NCBI RefSeq assembly: GCF_001435235.1
Contig: NZ_AZGB01000009.1
Span: forward strand, 39,591-103,590
Origin: Liquorilactobacillus ghanensis DSM 18630
GTDB lineage: Bacteria; Bacillota; Bacilli; Lactobacillales; Lactobacillaceae
Reading direction: 5' to 3'
DNA length: 64,000 nt
Part shown: one piece after another, positions 6,762 through 15,040 of the stretch
Numbering within the stretch: the first letter of the stretch is position 1
Layout of the letters: every line of letters begins with the position of its first letter
The notes under the pieces: generated by a model
Told to the model about the DNA's origin: nothing
Database searches by the model: none
The model's input: only the letters and a program-made list of their open reading frames with translations
Translations under genes and position numbers: made by a program

Positions 6762-9005
6762 TTAATTATCATTACTATTAGTTTTTCTTATCATTCCATC
6801 TTCAATAATAAATTTTTTGTTCTTTTTAACTCGTGTATAAACTGTATTTCTTTTTACTTCCAAGTAATCAGCAATTTGATTAACCTCAATTGGTCCACCG
6901 TCAACACTCAAAACGTTGAATGCTTCTTCAAGTTCTTGTTGTGCTTTTTCGCTTTTTGACTGATTAGCTTTCTGCGTCCCTTTTTTCCACTTTGTTTTTT
7001 GATCATCATCAATTTTGATGTCCTGCAAACTATCATCCAAAACGTGAATAGGATATTGGAACCAGGCATTGACTGGCGCAAATTTAGGAAACTCGCGCAG
7101 TGTTCCGGATAATCTCCATGCTGTTGCTTGACGAATCGCTGTCACTGCAGCATTTTTACGTTCGTTTATTTGTTTTAAAATCTGCTTTGAATTCGGTAAT
7201 CCGGATAGTGCAGCTAATAAGTGATGCGACATTTGTTTCAAACTAAACGTGTCATCAAGCGGTATTTCATAAGTTGAATTGAAGTGTTTGATAGCTGACT
7301 GATACACACTACAAATTGCTTCATTTTCGCGTTGATCATATCGTGGTTCCTCAACTGGCAATTCGATTAAATCTAATATTGCGTCTGGGTCACGGGCAAA
7401 TACTCCGGATCCGGATGAGCGGTCCATCGAAGCTTTTCCACCTTGTGCCCCTTTTGAATGGTGATGCGCATAAATGACTGAACACTTTAATTCCGTAGCG
7501 ATTAAATCAAATTGATTAACAAACAATGACATATCATGAGCGTTGTTTTCATCGCCAGTTAACACCTTATAAATCGGGTCAATGATGACTGCTTTGTATT
7601 CGGCTTTTTCTGCTCTACGAATTAGCTTGGGTGCTAGCTTATCCATTGGACTGGTTTTCCCACGCAAATTCCATACATCAATATTAGAAACATGTTCATG
7701 GCCGCGACCTAATGTATTGTAAATTTCAACAAAACGTTTTTTAGCTGATCGCTCGTCTAACTCTAAATTTACGTATAGAACTCGCCCACGTTGACACTGG
7801 AAGTTGAACCACTTCCAGCCCTCCGCTATGGCAATTGCTAACTGAATTAACGCGAATGACTTACCAGCTTTTGACGGACCAGCAATTAGCATCTTGTGTC
7901 CTTGTCGCAAAACTCCACTGATCAATTCCGGTGCTAAGATGATCGGCTTATCGAATAAATCAGACATATTTTCCATTTCTGGCAAATTGTCGTTCATATC
8001 TTCAATGTAATCTTTCCAATCGTCCCAGGAATCTTGACCAAGATTTGTTGCAATTAAGAACTGTTTCTTTTCCCCGCGTTGAAAGCCTGGAAGTCTGGTA
8101 AGTCTTGCTGGGTTCTTGTTTTGCTTATCAACTCGTAAGCCATTCTTTTCAAGAATCTTGTACAAATGGTCCACGCGTTCCTGGTATTGCGGAAGATTAG
8201 CTGCATCAACTTTAACTACTGCGTGCAAGCTGCGACTGCCTGAATAAGATAGTGTTGCTATTGGCAATTCCAATTTTCGCAATAATTCGTTCTGCTTTTC
8301 CAATTCCATCGTGTCGCTTTCAACTAAAACGTATCTGTAGTCAGTAACGTTATTGTTTTTCGTACCTTTACCATCCAGAGGATTCACACAAATCCACGCT
8401 CCAGCGTTAGGCTCTGGATCACCCATTACCGCACCAATGTCTCCGTTGGACTTCTGCAATTTTTCGATAATAGTCCCAGCTGTTTGTGTGTAAACTCCGT
8501 TGCCTGGTTTCCACTTATCGTTGTTATCGTCGTACCAAGCATCGTTAACGAATCTGATTACTTCGCCCATGTCGAACAATGATTTTAAGTAATCAATAAT
8601 TTGTTGTGCTGGGTTCCAAGCGGTCGGTTCTTTAATGGCTTGCCCACCAATATAATCCGGATTAATAATCTTATAATCTTTATCAATCGAAGTTACAAAA
8701 CTGTCATTCCAGCCAATAAATTCATTGCCATCCGGATTACTTCCATGTGGCTGCCAACCGTTATTTTTTGCCATCTGGGTGATTGTCGCACCCGTAACAG
8801 GCGTATTAGTACCCTTGAAAGTATTCCATTTCCGCTCGCATTCGCCTTCGTGATATCGACCTGCATCGCTTCGGCTCCAGCTGTCCCAGTCGTTAACTGA
8901 ATAGCCCTCATGCTTTAAAGCCATGCCTACATCGCACCACTCCTGATAACTAAGCATTGTTGGGTCAATTGCAGCTAACGGGTCCAATAAGTTGAATTTT
9001 TCCAT
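6762..9005 (-). CDS. Primase-helicase (PriCT/AEP-like primase fused to RepA-type helicase)
   Basis: The 747-residue protein joins three parts. Residues 5-85 look like a PriCT_2 domain (MLSYQEWCDVGMALKHEG, ERKWNTF). Residues about 195-320 resemble an archaeo-eukaryotic-type primase, with YVLVESD, SGSRSLHAVV and ARLTRLPG. Residues about 365-580 are a RecA-fold helicase of the RepA/AAA_25 type, with Walker A AGPSKAGKS at 375-383, Walker B AVIIDP at 472-477 and the HHHSKG motif after it. A winged-helix-like end (ADYLEVKRNTVYTRVKK) follows. It probably starts and drives phage DNA replication. The start has AAAGGTG upstream and overlaps the stop of the preceding gene by one base. Confidence 0.88.
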   Translation of the reverse strand: MEKFNLLDPLAAIDPTMLSYQEWCDVGMALKHEGYSVNDWDSWSRSDAGRYHEGECERKWNTFKGTNTPVTGATITQMAKNNGWQPHGSNPDGNEFIGWNDSFVTSIDKDYKIINPDYIGGQAIKEPTAWNPAQQIIDYLKSLFDMGEVIRFVNDAWYDDNNDKWKPGNGVYTQTAGTIIEKLQKSNGDIGAVMGDPEPNAGAWICVNPLDGKGTKNNNVTDYRYVLVESDTMELEKQNELLRKLELPIATLSYSGSRSLHAVVKVDAANLPQYQERVDHLYKILEKNGLRVDKQNKNPARLTRLPGFQRGEKKQFLIATNLGQDSWDDWKDYIEDMNDNLPEMENMSDLFDKPIILAPELISGVLRQGHKMLIAGPSKAGKSFALIQLAIAIAEGWKWFNFQCQRGRVLYVNLELDERSAKKRFVEIYNTLGRGHEHVSNIDVWNLRGKTSPMDKLAPKLIRRAEKAEYKAVIIDPIYKVLTGDENNAHDMSLFVNQFDLIATELKCSVIYAHHHSKGAQGGKASMDRSSGSGVFARDPDAILDLIELPVEEPRYDQRENEAICSVYQSAIKHFNSTYEIPLDDTFSLKQMSHHLLAALSGLPNSKQILKQINERKNAAVTAIRQATAWRLSGTLREFPKFAPVNAWFQYPIHVLDDSLQDIKIDDDQKTKWKKGTQKANQSKSEKAQQELEEAFNVLSVDGGPIEVNQIADYLEVKRNTVYTRVKKNKKFIIEDGMIRKTNSNDN

Positions 9006-9307
9006 TAGTAATACACCTTTTTCTTAAACACTGACTGATTCATTTCATCGAAATGCGGCATACTACCTCGTTTCTGACTAGCTTCTAAATCAAAGTGGTT
9101 TTTAGATTTTAGCCAATTAGGTTGTTTATCTGGCTTAACCCCGATTGTTTTTTTATGAACAATCCATTTTGTTTTCGTATCACAGTCTAAAATTACTACT
9201 GTACTTTTATAAATTTCTGTAATTACTGCCTTTTCATGAAGTATTCCATGAACATCTTTAACGTTAACTAAATGATTTCCTTTCTTGATCCGTTTCATTT
9301 CGGTCAC
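9005..9307 (-). CDS. Hypothetical phage protein (100 aa)
   Basis: A basic, lysine-rich protein whose first 65 residues look like a small beta-barrel (KGNHLVNVKDVHGILHEKAVITEIYKS). The tail is polar. It lies between the terminator that follows the helicase gene and the primase-helicase, which it overlaps by one base. No family is recognised; a nucleic-acid-binding role is possible from the basic barrel-like composition but is only a guess. Confidence 0.6.
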   Translation of the reverse strand: MTEMKRIKKGNHLVNVKDVHGILHEKAVITEIYKSTVVILDCDTKTKWIVHKKTIGVKPDKQPNWLKSKNHFDLEASQKRGSMPHFDEMNQSVFKKKVYY

Positions 9308-9313
9308 TCTTTC

Positions 9314-9340
9314 AAAAAAATATTTAGTTTGGCCAAACTA
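9314..9340 (-). terminator. Terminator after the helicase gene and tRNA-like element
   Basis: A perfect 16-base palindrome (TAGTTTGGCCAAACTA, 9325-9340) is followed on the minus strand by AATATTTTTTT. The usable stem is 6 bp with a 4-base loop. Confidence 0.65.
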
Positions 9341-9341
9341 T

Positions 9342-9386
9342 GCCACAGCATGGAATCGAACCATGCTGATGTCACCAGACTGTGGT
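9342..9386 (-). other. Mini tRNA-like hairpin (acceptor plus T arm)
   Basis: On the minus strand a 6-bp outer stem CCACAG/CTGTGG is stacked directly on a 5-bp stem CATGG/CCATG. The 7-base loop TTCGATT matches the tRNA T-loop consensus. Only 14 bases separate the 5' arm from the T arm, so the D and anticodon arms are missing. The element begins 2 bases after the helicase stop codon and is followed by a terminator. It may be a tRNA remnant or a tRNA mimic in a 3' untranslated region. Confidence 0.5.
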
Positions 9387-9388
9387 GG

Positions 9389-12043
9389 TTATACTGTCAT
9401 TAATTCTTCAGGCTTGTACTCAGTTGGCTTAATGCCATGTGGTGTGCGCCAACCGTTCGCCGCTATTCGGTTAATCATTTTGCTAGCACTTTCAAACTGC
9501 CAAGTTCCTACATGTCGGAATCCTCGGCCTTCTAAAAATCGAATCTGTTTAGGTGTAGTCAAACCGCCTTGACGTCTCATTGATAATCTGGTCAATAAAA
9601 TATCTGCTTTCCCAGCATTATCAATTTCATCTGGCATAATACCCATTTTTTCGAGTGCTTTCTTCTGCTTGTCACTTGGCGGAGCCATTTCCCAGCCAAA
9701 ACTTGGAACGTAACTCGAAAGATCTTCATCTTGGATTGACATTTCAAACTGTAGCGGATCAACTAACTTACGCTTACGACGCTTCATTTCAGCTAATTGC
9801 TTAGCTAGCGACTCCTCACGCTCCGCGACAACATCTTCAGCAGCTTCTTTTTCTGCTTCTTCAATGTCAACTGGCGCAGTAGAATCCTGGATGTTTTCAG
9901 TCATCTTTTTAGCAACTTCGTTGTTTTTGGTAATAAGGTGTGCTGGATGGCATAGGTCTAAACGCTCCGTGTGCCACAGAAAATCTAGTAACAGCAGTTC
10001 TTTCTTACCTGGTGAAAGTCGAGTTCCGCGCCCTACCATCTGCGAATACAAACCGCGGACTTTTGTCGGTCTTAGAACGATAATGCAATCAACGCTTGGG
10101 CAGTCCCAGCCTTCCGTCAGCAGCATTGAATTACATAAGACGTTGTACTTTCCAGCTTCAAAGTCAGCTAATTTCTGTTTACGATCATCTGATTCTCCGT
10201 CGACTTCAGTAGCTTTAAATCCGTGTCGATTTAAAATTTCAGTGAACTTCTTTGACGTTTTGACAAGCGGTAAAAACACAACTGTCTTGCGATTCATGCA
10301 ATTTTTAACCATCTCGTCAGCTATTTGTTCCAGGTATGGATCCAATGCAGTGCCTAGTTCCTTGCTGCTAAAATCTCCGGCCTGTTGCTTAACACCTGAA
10401 ATATCTAATCTCAATGGAATTGTCAGCGCCTTGATTGGCGTTAAATACCCATCTTTGATCGAGGCTGGTAAGCTGTACTCGTAAGCCAAGCTATCAAAAT
10501 ATTCGCCTAAGTTTCGTTGATCGCCTCGATCTGCTGTAGCAGTTACGCCTAAAACTTTGGCACCTTCAAAATAATTTAGAACTCGTTGGTAACCGTCTGA
10601 AATACAATGATGTGCTTCATCGACTACAATCGTGTCAAAGTAATCTTTAGAGAACTGATTCAGCCTTTTTGACCTCTGCAATGTTTGAACGGACCCGACT
10701 ACTACGCGATAGAAACTGCCTAGACTAGTCTGTTCAGCCTTTTCAGTTGCTGTTTTAAGTCCTGTCGCTTTGGCTAGCTTATCTGAAGCTTGTTCTAACA
10801 ACTCTCCACGGTGTGCCAGGACTAGAACACGTTCGCCTTTTCTAACGCAATCTTCAATCACTTTGGCAAACACGATCGTCTTTCCACAATTATGTGTAAG
10901 CGTAAAATCATCTAGTAAATATCTATTATCCTTATCAACAGTAAATCCTATAAATTTTCTTGAATCTAATTTTTCAATCTTAAATCCAGTTCTTAAAACA
11001 TTTTTCTTCTGCTTTCTAGGCAAAGCTTTTTTTCTTTCAATGTGGCAAGGAATCTTCGAGCATTCACCGCTAATAGAAACTCGATAATACGTTCCTTTAA
11101 ATCCATTTTGTGATTTTTTGATGCAGCTTTTTACGTAAGCCGCCAATCCGACGGATCTACACATGAAAGTCATGTCATAAGCAAGCTTTTTTGAAGCTGA
11201 AATATAATCATATCCATTGCATGTTAAGGATCCATCAGTATCAATTAGTCCTGCAATAACGTTCAATCTTGTTTTTAAAGATCCGGTTTTATATGCAAAT
11301 GGAACCTCTTTGTCATAAGAACCCTTTCTTCTTACGCCTAATTCTTTTAACTGTCTATGCAGTTTGCTTCCTTTAACTCCAAGTTTTCCTGTTTTAAACG
11401 TGTAAGTAAAAGCTTTTCCTGTAGGATGTTTAACATATTTCATGTTGTAAACTTTGCATTGCTCATCTATTTCTTTTTTTATTTCTTTATCCATTGTTGT
11501 TAGTTCGATGGAATTTTTAATTTCTCCATCTCCTAAAAGCAGCCCTAAAAAATAAGGATCAATTGTAATTTTTTTATTTCCTTTGAAATTTTTGATTTCA
11601 CTGCTTCTTATTAACTTGTGAATATGCTTTTTATTTTTAGACCAAGTTAAATATTCTTTAACTGAAACATCAATTAATCTTCCATTTAAAAAATCACATG
11701 GGTATTTTCTTCTACTTTTTTCATTAATTCTTACTAAAGTTAATTTGTGATTTTCTGTAACAATAAATGGTTTTCCTTTAATAGGAATTATTTTGTACAT
11801 TTGTTCAGAACCTGCATGTTTAAAAAGAACTTTCCTTGGTGTTCCATCAAGACCTAATAGTTCATCACCAACGTTTATTTTTTTAACATTTTTTAATGAA
11901 CCATCTGACATTAATAAATTTTGTTCTAACGAGTGACATCCCGTTGGGAGGACCAATAAGGTTTTCTTATGTCCCTTTTCCCATTCTGATTCAACTTTTT
12001 TACGTGCTGTTTGTTGATATGGTCTTAATTCGATTGTTTTCAC
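9389..12043 (-). CDS. DEAH-box helicase (superfamily 2) with in-frame intein
   Basis: Without the intein the host protein is about 534 residues: Walker A LPTGCGKT, DEAH box VVDEAHH, ATAD and the C-terminal helicase motifs VVFLPLVKTSKKF and QMVGRGTR. It belongs to the UvrB/ResIII-like phage helicases and would unwind DNA during replication or recombination. An intein interrupts Walker A between Gly35 and Cys386, so the enzyme should be inactive until splicing. The C-terminal 180 residues (KQKKALEKMGI, TPKQIRFLEGRGF) are a separate part seen in related phage proteins. The start lies next to the stop of the clamp-like gene (4-base overlap). Confidence 0.93.
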   Translation of the reverse strand: MKTIELRPYQQTARKKVESEWEKGHKKTLLVLPTGCHSLEQNLLMSDGSLKNVKKINVGDELLGLDGTPRKVLFKHAGSEQMYKIIPIKGKPFIVTENHKLTLVRINEKSRRKYPCDFLNGRLIDVSVKEYLTWSKNKKHIHKLIRSSEIKNFKGNKKITIDPYFLGLLLGDGEIKNSIELTTMDKEIKKEIDEQCKVYNMKYVKHPTGKAFTYTFKTGKLGVKGSKLHRQLKELGVRRKGSYDKEVPFAYKTGSLKTRLNVIAGLIDTDGSLTCNGYDYISASKKLAYDMTFMCRSVGLAAYVKSCIKKSQNGFKGTYYRVSISGECSKIPCHIERKKALPRKQKKNVLRTGFKIEKLDSRKFIGFTVDKDNRYLLDDFTLTHNCGKTIVFAKVIEDCVRKGERVLVLAHRGELLEQASDKLAKATGLKTATEKAEQTSLGSFYRVVVGSVQTLQRSKRLNQFSKDYFDTIVVDEAHHCISDGYQRVLNYFEGAKVLGVTATADRGDQRNLGEYFDSLAYEYSLPASIKDGYLTPIKALTIPLRLDISGVKQQAGDFSSKELGTALDPYLEQIADEMVKNCMNRKTVVFLPLVKTSKKFTEILNRHGFKATEVDGESDDRKQKLADFEAGKYNVLCNSMLLTEGWDCPSVDCIIVLRPTKVRGLYSQMVGRGTRLSPGKKELLLLDFLWHTERLDLCHPAHLITKNNEVAKKMTENIQDSTAPVDIEEAEKEAAEDVVAEREESLAKQLAEMKRRKRKLVDPLQFEMSIQDEDLSSYVPSFGWEMAPPSDKQKKALEKMGIMPDEIDNAGKADILLTRLSMRRQGGLTTPKQIRFLEGRGFRHVGTWQFESASKMINRIAANGWRTPHGIKPTEYKPEELMTV
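10889..11938 (-). other. Intein with LAGLIDADG endonuclease, inside the DEAH helicase
   Basis: Residues 36-385 of the helicase frame form a 350-residue intein. It begins with Cys36 (CHSLEQNLLMSDGSLKNVKK, block A) and has block B TENHKL with its conserved Thr and His. Two LAGLIDADG-type motifs follow, YFLGLLLGDGEI (about 164-175) and VIAGLIDTDGSL (about 262-273), then block F (KDNRYLLDDFTL). It ends THN with the terminal Asn385, followed by Cys386 as the +1 nucleophile. All residues needed for class 1 splicing are visible. The intein DNA is more AT-rich than the flanking exteins. The endonuclease would promote homing into intein-free alleles. Confidence 0.95.
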
Positions 12044-12651
12044 CCCCTAAAAGTTCTCATTGGTGTAATCAAATAGTCTAAGTTTTCATAAACCAGTAAG
12101 AATGGTTTTAACATGCTTTCCTGGAGTTTAAATTCAACATTTCCAAATTTCTTTATTTCTTTGATGCTTTCTAAGGCGTTCACTAACCATTTGCTGTTAA
12201 ACTTAATGCTCATTTCCTCACCAGAGAAATTTTCAATATCAACGTTTAGCTTTTGATTAATGTTTGTACTATCTAGCACTTCGTTTTCTAAAATCATCTT
12301 GCTATTGTCAACCGACATTTTTGTGCAATTAATAAAATCATTTGGCAAACTTTTTAATAGCGGAATAAGTTCCACAGCTTTGTTGATGTTTATTTCAAAT
12401 TTAGTAGCAAATTTGGTTGGAATTAGTTCGTCAATTTCCGGATAATTTCCATCGTCAAAATAAAAATTAGTTAAATTCAGATTGAAACTTAAATCTTTAG
12501 GAGCTATATTTCTAAATCTGATAAGTTGGTGGCTATCAGTTGCAACGACGTTTCCATTCTCAAAGTGTGCGCATTGAAGGATTGGACGTGCTTCGCCAAC
12601 ATTTTTAATAACGTTTTTCAATCCTTTCTCAATTCCTGTATTGAGTCTCAT
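12040..12651 (-). CDS. Short beta-clamp-like (DnaN-type) sliding clamp
   Basis: The 203-residue protein resembles the last part of bacterial DnaN: VVATDSHQLIRF, the YPEIDELIPTKF segment, and an end FLLVYENLDYLITPMRTF that matches the LILPMR close of beta clamps. Host DnaN is about 370-380 residues with three domains; this one has room for only two. A two-domain clamp would need to form a trimer, as PCNA and T4 gp45 do, or pair with host subunits. Its neighbours are the helicase, a DUF669 protein and recombination ATPases. The family assignment is good; the oligomeric state is inference. Confidence 0.75.
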   Translation of the reverse strand: MRLNTGIEKGLKNVIKNVGEARPILQCAHFENGNVVATDSHQLIRFRNIAPKDLSFNLNLTNFYFDDGNYPEIDELIPTKFATKFEININKAVELIPLLKSLPNDFINCTKMSVDNSKMILENEVLDSTNINQKLNVDIENFSGEEMSIKFNSKWLVNALESIKEIKKFGNVEFKLQESMLKPFLLVYENLDYLITPMRTFRG

Positions 12652-12663
12652 TTTTAACCTCCT

Positions 12664-13227
12664 TTAAAATGCTCCTGTTTGGAATCCGCCTTGCTGTTGT
12701 CCCTGTTGCTGTCCCCATTGCTGATTAGGTTGTGTTGGCTGTTGTGGTGCTTGCTGGTTGAAGTTTGGTTGTTGCTGAACTACACCAGCGTTGGCGGTAG
12801 GTTTCAAAAATTCTTTTACACGATTATTCTGTTTTTTGTTGCCGTCTTTGTCTGTATAGTTATTTACTTCTAGTTTCGCCTGGCCGCTTGCTCCAATCAC
12901 TTGATTCCATTTAGGCTGGAAGGGCTGACCGATTTCTTGCACTTGCCCAATCGAATTGAAGAACTGTGTCAGTTTCCAGGTGAATTTTTTCATCAAGTAC
13001 AATCGTTCTTTGATAGTCGTTTTACCTTTTTCGCCGCCATCAACTTCGACTGTTACCTCCGCATAAGGCGCACCGTTGGGAATTTTGCTACTTTGACCAG
13101 AATAGATTTTGCGTTCTAAATTTGTTACTTGGAATGGATAATTTCCCTCAGGCAGTAAAGTGAACTCACTTTCTTCAGCTACCCAACCTTCATTCCAATT
13201 TAGAAACTCGTTTTCGTTATTATTCAT
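12664..13227 (-). CDS. DUF669 phage protein, probable ssDNA-binding partner
   Basis: Residues 1-140 match DUF669 (FTLLPEGNYPFQVTNLERKIY, a beta-rich core with ERLYLMKKFTWKLTQFFNSIG). The remaining tail is rich in glutamine, proline, asparagine and glycine and ends GGFQTGAF. Low-complexity tails with a short hydrophobic end are typical of SSB-like proteins that recruit partners. DUF669 genes normally sit beside a phage RecA-like ATPase, as here. I infer that it binds single-stranded DNA during annealing or replication; no catalytic residues are seen. Confidence 0.75.
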   Translation of the reverse strand: MNNNENEFLNWNEGWVAEESEFTLLPEGNYPFQVTNLERKIYSGQSSKIPNGAPYAEVTVEVDGGEKGKTTIKERLYLMKKFTWKLTQFFNSIGQVQEIGQPFQPKWNQVIGASGQAKLEVNNYTDKDGNKKQNNRVKEFLKPTANAGVVQQQPNFNQQAPQQPTQPNQQWGQQQGQQQGGFQTGAF

Positions 13228-13230
13228 TTA

Positions 13231-13446
13231 TTAATCTTCCTTTCTTGCTTCAGCTATTTTTTGAATTGCCTCTAAATTGCCAATCAATGCCGAAATACCA
13301 TTGTGAGTGAAGTAAAATTCATGTTCATGAAGTTTCTGACCACGTTTCTGTGATCTTGCGACTATTTTAAACTCGTTACCCACGGTACTAATTTCAAGTT
13401 CAGACATGATTTCTTTTTTAGATAATGCTTCATTAATTAATATCAT
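13231..13446 (-). CDS. Hypothetical phage protein (71 aa)
   Basis: A short mixed alpha/beta protein (EISTVGNEFKIVARSQKRGQ, then a C-terminal helix ALIGNLEAIQKIAEARKED). It lies 4 bases from both neighbours between the RecA-like ATPase and the DUF669 gene, so it is part of that module. No family is recognised. Confidence 0.6.
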   Translation of the reverse strand: MILINEALSKKEIMSELEISTVGNEFKIVARSQKRGQKLHEHEFYFTHNGISALIGNLEAIQKIAEARKED

Positions 13447-13450
13447 TTCA

Positions 13451-14512
13451 TCACTTCCTTATTTTGTTTTTTAGAAATTTCAAAGTGTTATCCCAGTTGG
13501 TTGCCAAATATTTCCACAAATCAGCCGGAATATTTTCTAGTGGCGTGTCCGCCGGCATGAACCCACCTTGATAAATCACTTGTGTAATCTCATCAGAAGT
13601 CACGTGGTTAATCTTCATTAAATCAGCTACACTTTGCGGAATTACATCTGGAATATCTTCTGAATATTCTGGCGCTGGGTCTGGCTGTGGGACTGGATCT
13701 GGTTGTTTCGGTGGAACCGGCCCTACTTCTTGATCAGTGGCTTTAGCTTGTGGAGTTGCTGGTTGAATTGGCTCACTGACTGGCGGTGCTACTGGTGTAG
13801 TAGCTTTCATAAATGCCTGTTCAATTTGAGAATAGTCGAATGGTAATTCATCTGGTAAACCTAATCTATTCTTTGCATCCCATGTTGGCCGATGCGTAGT
13901 GTACATAACGCGTTGCCCACCGGTTGCTTTTTTGCTGTTTGTTTTTTCATCTGTTAAAATCAGAGTTTTATAATTGGCAAATAATACCATGTCGGCCCAT
14001 TCCTTAACGAGTGGTGCAGTCTTTTTTTCAAGTTTCAATTCGTAGCGATCATAAGCGCCCATTTCGTCAGGCTCTTCTTTTTTCCGTAGCCAAGCATGTG
14101 CAGTGATTACAACATTGATGCCAGCTTCAATTACTTCACTTAATTTGTTGAGCAGCCCTCCAATTTCGCCGGCTAATGCTACGTACCGTGCTCCATATCC
14201 AGTAGCGTCAATTGCATTCCACCCATTTTTTTGCATCAAATGTTGTTTGCATAATTCTTCGGCCCAGTCCATCGTGTCGATTACTAATGTTTTGCAAGGC
14301 TTATTCGTCTTAACATATTCAACTTGCTGTAATAGCATTTCCCAGCTGGTGGGCTTGTCAAATCGGTTAACATTCAGATATAAAGTTGAATCTTCTGTGT
14401 CGATAAACAGCGGATCTGGAAACTGACTTGCAAAAGTAGTTTTACCAATACCTTCGACTCCGAAAATCACCACCTTTTGCGGTTTTGGAATGATTCCGCT
14501 TGTAATATTCAT
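13451..14512 (-). CDS. RecA-fold ATPase, Sak4-like single-strand annealing/recombination protein
   Basis: This AAA_24-type protein has Walker [10 protein letters not shown] at residues 18-26, Walker [12 protein letters not shown] at about 93-103 and a VVITAHAW strand, the RecA-core pattern of phage Sak4 recombinases. Such proteins anneal homologous single strands with the help of an SSB. The region from about 240 to 290 is a proline-rich linker, followed by a short helical domain. The pairing with DUF669 and an SbcC-like ATPase supports a recombination module. A 4-base overlap (ATGA) with the upstream HNH gene indicates coupling. Confidence 0.82.
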   Translation of the reverse strand: MNITSGIIPKPQKVVIFGVEGIGKTTFASQFPDPLFIDTEDSTLYLNVNRFDKPTSWEMLLQQVEYVKTNKPCKTLVIDTMDWAEELCKQHLMQKNGWNAIDATGYGARYVALAGEIGGLLNKLSEVIEAGINVVITAHAWLRKKEEPDEMGAYDRYELKLEKKTAPLVKEWADMVLFANYKTLILTDEKTNSKKATGGQRVMYTTHRPTWDAKNRLGLPDELPFDYSQIEQAFMKATTPVAPPVSEPIQPATPQAKATDQEVGPVPPKQPDPVPQPDPAPEYSEDIPDVIPQSVADLMKINHVTSDEITQVIYQGGFMPADTPLENIPADLWKYLATNWDNTLKFLKNKIRK

Positions 14513-15036
14513 TTTTTTGAACCTCTCTTTCTTCGATTATTAGCTTGGGTTTTTGCGTCTACCCAGCGACAGTTTTCTGGAGCATATGGTCCGTTAACGT
14601 CAATACGATCAATAGTACATTCCATATATTTAGCATTTGGTTTATATCCATTTAATAAAGCCCATGTTTTAAAAGCGCTAAAATTGTGTTTCCATTCATC
14701 ACACATTACAATCCCACGCCCACCATAGTTTTTATAATCTTTACGATTTTTGTCATAGCAGCGTTGTTGAATAGAATGAAATACATTATATAAACGACTA
14801 TGAGATCCATGATGTGTTCCATTTAATTTATTTCTTTTTGCTAGTTGTTCTGAATGGATGCATCCACAACTTTTAGTATTCCCAGAAACTAAACTATTCG
14901 AAGGAACCACAATCTCGTTTCCACAGTCACATTGGCAAAGCCATAAAGGACGTTTTTCATATTTTTCATGTGGTATCCTACTAATCACAGTTAATCTTCC
15001 ATATCTTTTACCAGTACGGTCGATAAATCTGCTCAT
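14509..15036 (-). CDS. HNH homing endonuclease
   Basis: The 175-residue protein has an N-terminal zinc module ([27 protein letters not shown]). An HNH-type nuclease core follows ([48 protein letters not shown]). Free-standing HNH genes of this kind are common as selfish inserts in phage genomes, where they cut sites in rival phages. It splits two recombination ATPase genes. The ATG at 15036 is chosen because AAAGGAG, made from the last codons of the upstream gene, lies before it; an in-frame upstream start would overlap that gene by 86 bases. Confidence 0.88.
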   Translation of the reverse strand: MSRFIDRTGKRYGRLTVISRIPHEKYEKRPLWLCQCDCGNEIVVPSNSLVSGNTKSCGCIHSEQLAKRNKLNGTHHGSHSRLYNVFHSIQQRCYDKNRKDYKNYGGRGIVMCDEWKHNFSAFKTWALLNGYKPNAKYMECTIDRIDVNGPYAPENCRWVDAKTQANNRRKRGSKK

Positions 15037-15040
15037 TTTT

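Noticed and set aside
9864..10484. 206-codon frame antisense to the helicase gene
   Set aside because: It is opposite conserved helicase motifs, lacks a ribosome site and resembles no protein.
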